14,283 nt of DNA from JANJWP01 sp049301335 (lineage in GTDB: Bacteria > Patescibacteriota > Gracilibacteria > BD1-5 > UBA2023), in contig JBAQKV010000118.1 in NCBI GenBank assembly GCA_049301335.1, positions 1 through 14,283 of the forward strand. The letters are read 5' to 3'. Below the pieces are notes generated by a model, which saw nothing but the letters and a program-made list of their open reading frames with translations, did not search any database and was not told where the DNA came from. This document shows, in pieces, positions 9,557 to 14,283 of the stretch. The stretch's first letter is position 1. The number at the start of each line of letters is the position of its first letter. Position numbers and translations under genes: made by a program.

Positions 9557-11191
9557 CTAATCCGGATAGGCGTTATCGATCCTTTCGCGGATTTCCGCAC
9601 GTCTTTTCGCCGTCTCCGCACCGACCTCGAGGTATTTTTCAACCACGGGAAGCGCCATTTGGGTAGTCATGTCCCCAAAATTTCCCGGCATGCCGAAATC
9701 GCGTTTCGTCTGCGATTGGAGCGCGTTCAGTTTGTCTATGGCCGCGGCGCCGTTGTTTCTTTTGATTTCGACTCAGAGCGGCGAATTTTCGTTCCAATTC
9801 CAGATGAATTTGGCAAACTGTTTCTTGTCCGTTTTCAAAGTCGCCACGAACGATACCCATTCCTTCTCGTTCCCGTACGCGGTGGCGTAATTGAGGTAGC
9901 GGGCCGATCTGACGGGATTGGAATCCTTTCCGCCGGAAAACGCGTCCTTCGCCGCCAGGTTGCGGTCGGCGCTTTTTCCTCCTTCGTCCCGGTTCAGCGC
10001 GTAGCGGACGAGGTCCTTGATTTTTCAGCGGTTGTTTTCCGTATTGCTTCCCATTTGTATCCCGTACAGTTTCATCGCTTCGTTTTTCAAGCGGGAGATT
10101 TCGATGGCCACGTTTTCTTTGCCACGGAGTTTGAGCGCTTGGTAGATCTGGTTGTTCTCGTTCCAATCCATGATGAAACCGGTCGCGATTTCCGTGGAGG
10201 AATCGATCTGTTCCATGAATTCTCTTTTTCCGGAAGCGCCGGCCGCTACGGCGTATTCCAAGTAGTTCGCCGAACGTTTTACGTACGTGTTATAATCGGA
10301 TTCCGACATCGCGCTCGGTTTCGAGGCGAACTTGTGCGAAAAGATCTTTCGGTCGGCGTTGATGATGTCGCCGGCGACGTTCCAGGTCTTGCTGTAGGAA
10401 TCTCCCGATTTCCATTGGGTGATGCGGTCCTGAAGAAGCCTGAGGTGTTCTTTGGGGTTGCCGTTTCACAAGTCCGAATTCCGAGGTACTCAGAATTCGC
10501 TACGGAGCCGTGCTTCGACCTCGGTAATTCGCGAAATCGCCCGGAACATCCCCTTTTTCTCAAGGGCGACCAATGCCGGGTGTCACGGTTTCCAGTGAGT
10601 GAGGAAGCCCGCGAGGTGGCTGCTGCTGCTTTTGAGAAGCTGGGAGTAGAGCTGTCCGCCGATTTCCGGATATTTTTCCATCGCTTCGAGCAACGGCATA
10701 TCGTACGGCGAATTGAACTTCGCGGGATCGAAGTCGTTCGAAATGATGGTCGTGAGATACGAAAGGAGGGTGGGCCCCTTGTCGCTTTCGAGTTTCTTCG
10801 GAACGTAACTCGTTTCGGCGGCGACGCGCGAATTCTCGCGCACCGGCTTGCCGTCGGCCGTTATCGAATCGGCTATCTCCTTGCGGGCTTTGCGGAATTC
10901 TTCGAGAAGGTTCTGCTTGTAGGCTTCCTTCTGCTTCATGCGGATTTCGATGGCGTCGATCAACTTGAAAAACCTGTCTTCCGGCAGGGTGAGGCATTCG
11001 TTGGAAACGAAATCGAGGGCCTTTTTCTTTACGTCGGCTTCTTTCTGGTCGTGGGCCTTATCGTCGCCTACGTCGACCTTTTCGATGCGTTCCTTCGCCT
11101 TCGCCAAAAGGCCCTCGCGCTTGGCGGATTGCGCCGTGGCCGCTGATTTCGCGGTCTCCGCGGATTGCTGTTGCTGTTTTCCGTCTGCCAT
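9557..11191 (-). CDS. N-terminal part of the split giant protein D/C, with three repeat units (UGA-recoded)
   Basis: A 544-residue frame of no known family ending at a TAG, after which the same frame stays open for 772 more codons (C). A and B each carry both this N-terminal region and the C-type C-terminus in one protein, so D looks truncated. The protein starts MADGKQQQQSAETAKS and has the helix motif NECLTLPEDRF near 64-74. Three repeat units follow: LSYL (143) to EFGVPRN (232-238), RSANYL (306) to YGIQMG (381), and RSARYL (428) to FGMPGN (about 504); each contains a GFLTHW, GFIMDWNEN or FIWNWNEN core. UGA codons are at residues 203, 234, 242, 389 and 473. Residue 234 aligns with the Gly of YGIQ and FGMP, where GGG and GGC are used. 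A GTG (11218) and an ATG (11233, after AGAGG) lie upstream in frame, but the promoter placement favours 11191. Confidence 0.85.
9683..10765 (-). repeat. Three protein-level repeat units inside D
   Basis: Unit 1 spans about 10765-10484, unit 2 about 10276-10049 and unit 3 about 9910-9683. Units 2 and 3 are each about 76 residues: RSA[NR]YL, a variable stretch, FI-x-[DN]-WNEN, then a helix ending [YF]G[IM]. Unit 1 is longer and more diverged. The same unit occurs in A and B. The repeats are visible in the protein, not in the DNA. Confidence 0.75.
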
Positions 11192-11223
11192 GTTTTCGGG
11201 ATCTGATCGGTAGTTCACGTTTC

Positions 11224-11252
11224 ATTTTCTCATAAAACCTCTTCCGACGCAA
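11224..11252 (-). promoter_or_regulatory. Promoter-like sequence for gene D
   Basis: Minus-strand TTGCGT (11247-11252), a 17 bp spacer and GAAAAT (11224-11229). The layout matches the promoters of A and B, and the leader to the ATG at 11191 would be about 25 bases. The -10 is a 4 of 6 match, so this is weaker than those two. Confidence 0.4.
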
Positions 11253-11286
11253 CTTTTTAACGCGGTATTTAACGTTTTAGCGCATG

Positions 11287-11319
11287 AAAAAACGCCGGGA
11301 ATTACCCTCGGCGTTTTTT
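11287..11319. terminator. Terminator overlapping the stop of E, usable on both strands
   Basis: Six A, then CGCCGGG, a 5-base loop, CCC, a 2-base bulge, GGCG and six T. The TAA of gene E lies in the loop and 3' arm of the hairpin. The structure ends the E transcript and separates it from D. Confidence 0.75.
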
Positions 11320-12327
11320 GGCGATCGATCAGACCCGTATGACTACTCACGCGGCAAGTATGCCGAGCGCGGCGAACGCGACGTTCTTGGCGTTCTTCGA
11401 GGCTCAGGATTCGGCGGACGACGTCTTTATCGAGAGCGGATCGGGAGTCGCGTTCGGGTTCGTCGCGGACGTGCCTTCCGCTGCGGCGAGAACGGCCTCG
11501 GGAGTGGACGGGATGGCGTCCTGCATGGTCGGCTGGTTAACCGGTTCCGCAGGGGAGGAAACGGGGGATCCGGAGGCCGTCGTGACGGTTTTCGGAACTT
11601 CGATCATGGCCGGAACTTCGTTTTTAACCGGGGTTTCCGCAGGTTTCACGGCTATTTGCGTGCTCTTGTCAGGCTGGGTCACGATGACCGGTTTCGGAGT
11701 TTCGGACACCGGGACTTCTACGGGTTTCGGAGCCAGGCGTTCGACCATGACGGTCGAACGGATTTCGCCGTCCGGCGACGAGAGCGTGACCGCTCACTGC
11801 GAGTACGGGAGGGTGAAATCGGCTTTGGAGCCCGCCAGAACGGAAACCGCGCCTTTGGAAAACGTTCTCGTATCGAGGTCGGTACGCAGCGTCCATCCGG
11901 CGAGGGAAACGGGGATCGGTCAGAAATTCCTGAGCACGACGGTGACGTTTTTCGCGTCGCTTGCGACGCTGACGCCGTCTTCGATGCGGAGGGTGACGGG
12001 CGCTATGACGTAGTCTTTGCGTTCGACCTTGGATTCGTGCTCCTTGTCGACGTAGGCGAAGTAGAGGAGGGGGGTGGATTTTTCGATTCTGAGCGGCTTC
12101 ACGTAGGGGAAGGCGTCGCCCGGCGGGGCTTTGGGGTCGAACACGTACCAGATTTTGGCGGCGGGGTCGCTCGCGGTGAGGGTCACGGAAATGGGCGCGT
12201 CATACGTGCCCGAGGGTTTGCTGGCGGTGACGGTAATCGTCGTAGCCGCCCATGCCGGGGATACGGCAGAAGCGAGCGCGGAAAAGGCGCAGAATATCGA
12301 AGCGAAGAGTTTTGCGGTTCGTTCCAT
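11302..12327 (-). CDS. Secreted, C-terminally membrane-anchored protein with chitobiase-C-like and lamin-tail-like domains
   Basis: A 341-residue surface protein. Residues 1-27 form a signal peptide: MERTAK, a hydrophobic core, then SPAWA with cleavage expected after Ala27. Residues about 30-105 (ITVTASKPSGTYDAPISVTL, then KIWYVFD) resemble the chitobiase/hexosaminidase C-terminal immunoglobulin-like domain. Residues about 106-195 resemble a lamin-tail domain: VVLRNFGPISLAGWTL, then GAVTLSSPDGEIRSTV. A Pro/Thr/Glu-rich stalk (about 196-307) leads to a membrane helix (about 312-332, NVAFAALGILAAGVVIRVG) and a basic end KKRRG. UGA codons are at residues 136, 178, 308, 327 and 333; 136 and 178 fall where lamin-tail domains usually have Gly. 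The topology suggests an outward-facing anchored protein. No enzyme motif is visible. Gene D is next downstream, but the two are separated by a terminator. The ATG at 12327 is chosen because the signal peptide begins there; the frame is open further upstream. Confidence 0.85.
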
Positions 12328-12364
12328 CGTGATTTGATCGGGTGCGTTCCTTCCTTTAGTCCGT

Positions 12365-12392
12365 AGAGTACCGCATCCGAAGCGGAAATCAA
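12365..12392 (-). promoter_or_regulatory. Promoter-like sequence for gene E
   Basis: Minus-strand TTGATT (12387-12392), a 16 bp spacer and TACTCT (12365-12370). It is divergent from the tmRNA promoter in the same 110 bp gap. A GGAAGG lies downstream but too far from the ATG to act as a normal ribosome binding site. Confidence 0.4.
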
Positions 12393-12398
12393 CGCGTT

Positions 12399-12426
12399 TT
12401 GCCTTTTTCGTTTTTCGCATTATCAT
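12399..12426 (+). promoter_or_regulatory. Promoter-like sequence for tmRNA
   Basis: TTGCCT (12399-12404), a 16 bp spacer and TATCAT (12421-12426), 11 bases before the mature 5' end. This allows for a short 5' precursor removed by RNase P. Confidence 0.5.
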
Positions 12427-12437
12427 CGGTTCCACGT

Positions 12438-12898
12438 GGGGATGATACAGAATTCTACCGCAAGAACCGTTCCCCGTACGCGCTTTTCGGGAGATGTCCG
12501 TGCCTTCCGCATATCAATCACGGACGACAACAAGTGCAAACCGCACCTACCGTGGTCTCGCCGCTGCCTTCAAGGCACGCGTCGCTGCCCCGTCCTTCGC
12601 TCTCGCTGCCTAGTTTTCTAGACTCGAAAGTAAGGTAAAAAACGCGACCTCCTACGGGATGAGTGCCGACTGGCCTGCCGCAAACTCCGTACGTCTTTTC
12701 CGGGGCGTACGCCGCACTAACGGAACCCGTTCCCGCCCTTTTCATTGGGTTCAGCGGTAAACGGGTATAGGAAACCTTTCGCGATACGGCGTCTTCGCCC
12801 CGTTCCCATCCGGATCGCGTAACCGAACGTCGGCTATGAAAGTACACGCGTACGGTGAGCCTTGCGGGACACGGGTGCGATTCCCGTCATCTCCACCA
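12438..12898 (+). ncRNA. ssrA: tmRNA (trans-translation RNA)
   Basis: tmRNA frees ribosomes stalled on mRNAs without a stop and tags the product for degradation. The 5' end GGGGATGATACAGAATTC parallels the E. coli start GGGGCTGATTCTGGATTC. The 3' end has the T-arm ACGGG-TGCGATT-CCCGT and an encoded CCA. The acceptor stem pairs GGGGATGA with TCATCTCC (one G-U). A perfect 7 bp helix joins CCGCAAG (12458-12464) to CTTGCGG (12861-12867), the expected long helix below the tRNA-like part. The tag frame starts at GCA 12536 and ends ALAA-TAG. The T-loop has G instead of U at its second position. At 461 bases it is longer than most one-piece tmRNAs, partly because the tag is long. It is the only gene here on the plus strand. 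Confidence 0.96.
12536..12613 (+). other. tmRNA tag reading frame, 25 codons plus TAG
   Basis: The resume codon is taken as GCA in the context AGT-GCA-AAC, as in the E. coli tag start GCA-AAC. The tag begins ANRTYRGLAA and ends APSFALAA, followed by TAG. It carries three Arg, one Lys and no Asp or Glu. The canonical tag is about 10 residues (ANDENYALAA). The ending is the usual ClpXP-type ALAA. The end is secure; the start is inferred from the AAC context. Confidence 0.85.
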
Positions 12899-12908
12899 AT
12901 AAAACATG

Positions 12909-12936
12909 AAAACCCCTCTGCTTGCGGAGGGGTTTT
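12909..12936 (+). terminator. Terminator of tmRNA
   Basis: AAAA-CCCCTC, an 8-base loop and GAGGGG-TTTT, starting 11 bases after the tmRNA CCA. Confidence 0.85.
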
Positions 12937-12959
12937 ATTGTTTTATCTGATTGGAAATT

Positions 12960-13069
12960 GGGAATCGCACGCCCGACGGCGAAGCCGACGAAACGTGCCA
13001 CGGATGGCACGTTTCGAAGGGCGCGGGTTTCGACGAGCGGTAGCGAGGAGAAACGATTCCCGTCATCTC
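12960..13069. repeat. Hairpin-rich element with copies of the tmRNA T-arm
   Basis: It is bounded by an exact inverted repeat GGGAATCG (12960-12967) / CGATTCCC (13054-13061). Inside are an 11 bp perfect hairpin (CGAAACGTGCC 12989-12999 with 13006-13016), a small CGGC-GAA-GCCG hairpin, and a GCCC/GGGC pair (12971-12974 with 13019-13022) that encloses both. The left end GGGAATCGCAC is the reverse complement of the tmRNA T-arm at 12875-12885. The right end repeats 16 bases of the tmRNA 3' end directly. It has no coding potential that I trust. It could be a small mobile or palindromic element, an attachment-site remnant, or a structured RNA. Confidence 0.6.
13054..13069 (+). repeat. Direct copy of the tmRNA 3' end (att-like)
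   Basis: CGATTCCCGTCATCTC occurs here and at 12878-12893 inside the tmRNA T-arm and acceptor stem. The copy diverges before the CCA. tmRNA 3' ends are common integration sites, so this may mark a past insertion, though only about 160 bp lie between the copies. Confidence 0.65.
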
Positions 13070-13083
13070 AGAGAACGGATTCG

Positions 13084-13115
13084 AAAAAGCCCCCCGCGAA
13101 ACGCGAGGGGCTTTT
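13084..13115. terminator. Terminator after ORF F
   Basis: AAAA-GCCCC-c-CGCG, loop AAA, CGCG-a-GGGGC-TTTT, with five T on the minus strand. It begins about 20 bases after the UGA of F. Flanking A and T runs allow use in both directions. Confidence 0.8.
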
Positions 13116-13133
13116 GATCATATTTCCTTCTCG

Positions 13134-13388
13134 TCACGAAACCTTTTTCAGGTTCGCGCCGGAGGTATCGGTAAGGGTTTGGATCGCGTGCGTCACGCCG
13201 AGTTCTACTGCCTTGTGCAGGAACGCGTCGGGACCGCCGTGGTCGCCCATAGTCTGGAGCATGGCCGAGATGCCATGGATGGGTTTGCCGGTGCGGTTGG
13301 AAACCGCGTGGAAACCGCAAGTAGGTTTGGCGGGCTTTTGGCCGCCTTTTTGTCTGAATTTGTCCAACTGGACGACGTTGTCGGTCAT
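13134..13388 (-). CDS. Small protein F of unknown function, ending at UGA
   Basis: An 84-residue ORF starting MTDNVVQLDKFRQKGGQKP, with a basic N-terminal part, one Cys (TCGFHAV) and a helical end LHKAVELGVTHAIQTLTD. I do not recognise it. It has the best ribosome binding site in the window (AGGAGG, 6 bases before the ATG) and a promoter upstream. Its stop is TGA, whereas every other complete gene here ends in TAA or TAG and uses UGA inside. Read with UGA as Gly, the frame would continue GREGNMIKSPSRFAGG through the terminator with no stop, and no frame has TAA or TAG before the hairpin ends. Either UGA stops here, a base is wrong, or the transcript has no stop and depends on the neighbouring tmRNA. 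It looks like a real expressed gene because promoter, ribosome site and terminator all fit. Confidence 0.7.
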   Translation of the reverse strand: MTDNVVQLDKFRQKGGQKPAKPTCGFHAVSNRTGKPIHGISAMLQTMGDHGGPDAFLHKAVELGVTHAIQTLTDTSGANLKKVS

Positions 13389-13442
13389 AATGACCTCCTT
13401 CTTTTTTTGCGAAATGCCGAGCGTGATTGCCCGACATATTTA

Positions 13443-13470
13443 GGTATATCCAGTTACGAACGTTTGGCAA
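13443..13470 (-). promoter_or_regulatory. Promoter-like sequence for ORF F
   Basis: Minus-strand TTGCCA (13465-13470), a 16 bp spacer and TATACC (13443-13448), about 50 bases before the ATG of F. A small GTCGGGC/GCTCGGC hairpin with two wobble pairs lies in the leader. Confidence 0.4.
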
Positions 13471-13482
13471 GCGTTTCGCCGT

Positions 13483-14217
13483 CTATTCCGGCAACGGCAA
13501 CGCTTCCATCACCGTAGCGCTCGCCATTTTACAAAGCCTTACTCCGCCGCCGATATTTTCGAAATGATTCTGGAGCAAATCGTCCACGAGGAAGAACCGG
13601 GTAGAGGGTTCTTTTTGGTTCACGAAATGGAACCCCCGAACTTTTCCTTCGTATCCGGTTCTTTCGGTTTCTTCGCGGGAGACGTAGAAACCGTGCCGGG
13701 CACCCAAATTCACGCCCTCGTAAGATTCTTTTCAAAACAGGTATTCCGAGTCGAACGAACCCGCTAAATCGACGAGGGCGTAGTGCGGTTCATGACCGGC
13801 CAACTGAAGTCTCAGCCTGCCGTCTCCGCGTGAAGTCAGCACCCCGTGGCGTACGTCCGGTCGGACGGCTCGCAAAAGCTCGAGCAGCGGAAAAAACGCC
13901 GGCCTGACATACGATTTCTTAATCCTCGCGTCGTTATAGACGACGGATTCGTCGATATCCCAGAGCACGACGGTTTTTTCTGCCGGTTTCCCAGTGGGCG
14001 CGTCCTTGAATTTCAGATACCCGAGTTCGTCGTCGAAAAGTTCGCGGAGCTTCGAATAGGAATGCCGAAAAAACTCGGCTTCCGATCTTCGGACGTGCGC
14101 GAAAATTCGCTTAACCGATTCGCGGTCTTCGGAGCCTTCGGCGAATTGTCCGGCGTAATCGGCTTCCATCGCGTCGGTCATCGACATGGCCCGGGTGAAC
14201 GCGTCGCGGTAATCCAT
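13483..14217 (-). CDS. HAD-superfamily phosphatase-like protein (one UGA codon)
   Basis: A 244-residue protein with the four haloacid dehalogenase motifs in order. Motif I is VVLWDIDES (Asp87 the expected nucleophile, Asp89 the acid/base). Motif II is GVLTSR (about 125-130). A candidate motif III lysine is in VNQKEPS (Lys202). Motif IV is FLVDD (Asp212, Asp213). HAD enzymes remove phosphate from sugars, nucleotides or proteins through an aspartyl-phosphate; the substrate here cannot be told. The spacing between motifs I and II leaves no room for a large cap. Residues 1-75 are helical and acidic. One UGA at residue 162 (EYLF-G-KESYEGVNLG) joins two frames that are separate under the standard code; motifs III and IV lie after it, so readthrough is needed for a complete enzyme. 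It ends in TAG. The ATG at 14217 is the first clear start, but the frame is open to the window edge. Confidence 0.82.
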
Positions 14218-14242
14218 GTCGTCGAGAGCCCGCTCTATTCCC

Positions 14243-14283
14243 CTAACCGTCGATGAAAACCTCCCGGCCCAAGGCTTCGGAAG
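14243..14283 (-). CDS. Possible last codons of an upstream gene
   Basis: One minus-strand frame reads SEALGREVFIDG and then TAG, 25 bases before the start of the HAD gene. It looks like a protein C-terminus but is too short to identify or confirm. Confidence 0.3.
   Translation of the reverse strand, partial: SEALGREVFIDG

Noticed and set aside
1376..11191. Reading the minus strand as some twenty short independent genes or decayed pseudogenes
   Set aside because: All breaks but one are UGA, the frame never shifts, similarity between paralogues crosses the breaks, and the ends are TAA or TAG.
11192..11233. Upstream starts for D: ATG 11233 after AGAGG, or GTG 11218
   Set aside because: The ATG at 11233 lies inside the predicted promoter, upstream of the expected transcript start. 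The ATG at 11191 gives the same short leader as A and B. The GTG cannot be fully excluded.
11302..12327. UGA as tryptophan (code 4)
   Set aside because: UGA falls on Gly positions of a repeat and of the lamin-tail-like domain, while conserved Trp residues such as GWTL and WNWNEN use TGG.
7604..12366. Other long plus-strand frames (for example 7604-9169, 9659-11146, 11284-12366)
   Set aside because: All lie opposite recoded genes with clear paralogues or domains, and their proteins are low-complexity Arg/Phe/Gly/Val strings.
12518..12847. 109-codon minus-strand frame
   Set aside because: It is antisense to the tmRNA, whose ends, helices and tag explain the sequence.
12899..13053. A genomic island integrated at ssrA between the two 16-base copies
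   Set aside because: Only about 160 bp lie between the copies, with no integrase or cargo. At most it is a remnant or a small palindromic element.
1..14283. CRISPR array, insertion sequence or rRNA
   Set aside because: No regularly spaced direct repeats, no transposase-like protein in any minus-strand gene, and no rRNA signature. The only RNA gene seen is the tmRNA.

Overview
The window comes from a bacterium that reads UGA as an amino acid. Read with the standard code, the minus strand breaks into dozens of small ORFs. Reading UGA as sense joins them into a few long genes that end in TAA or TAG. I count 27 in-frame UGA codons in six ORFs. One of them falls exactly on a conserved glycine of an internal protein repeat, and others fall on glycine-like positions of a lamin-tail domain. 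UGA = glycine (translation table 25) is known from Gracilibacteria (BD1-5) and Absconditabacteria (SR1), so this is most likely a Candidate Phyla Radiation genome of that kind. The base composition looks richer in G+C than many of those genomes, so the exact lineage is left open.

Layout from left to right (all minus strand except the tmRNA): the N-terminal 408 codons of rpoB (1-1224, cut by the window edge); a rho-independent terminator; giant gene A (1376-4579, 1067 aa); giant gene B (4648-7143, 831 aa); a third giant locus split by one in-frame TAG into C (7238-9490) and D (9557-11191); a secreted, membrane-anchored protein E (11302-12327) with a chitobiase-C-terminal-like domain, a lamin-tail-like domain, a proline-rich stalk and a C-terminal membrane helix; the tmRNA gene ssrA on the plus strand (12438-12898); a roughly 110 bp hairpin-rich element containing copies of the tmRNA T-arm; a small unknown ORF F (13134-13388) whose only stop before its terminator is UGA; a HAD-fold phosphatase-like protein G (13483-14217); and possibly the last codons of another gene at the right edge.

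The main novelty is the A, B, D/C cluster. I recognise no known family in these proteins, but they are clearly paralogues. Each has a hydrophilic disordered N-terminus, an LPxxx[FY]xxL helix motif, one or more repeats of the form YL...GFIxxW(NEN)...[YF]G[IMV], a long helical middle, a Ser/Gly-rich linker and a shared C-terminal domain. A, B and D each have their own promoter-like sequence (TTGNNT, 17 bp spacer, A-rich -10) and short leaders without a Shine-Dalgarno. They show no signal peptide or membrane helix. Their role is unknown.

The second point of interest is the tmRNA neighbourhood: an unusually long 25-codon tag with an internal LAA, tmRNA-derived repeats just downstream, and a small gene that in a UGA-glycine cell would have no true stop before its terminator and so might itself be a trans-translation substrate.
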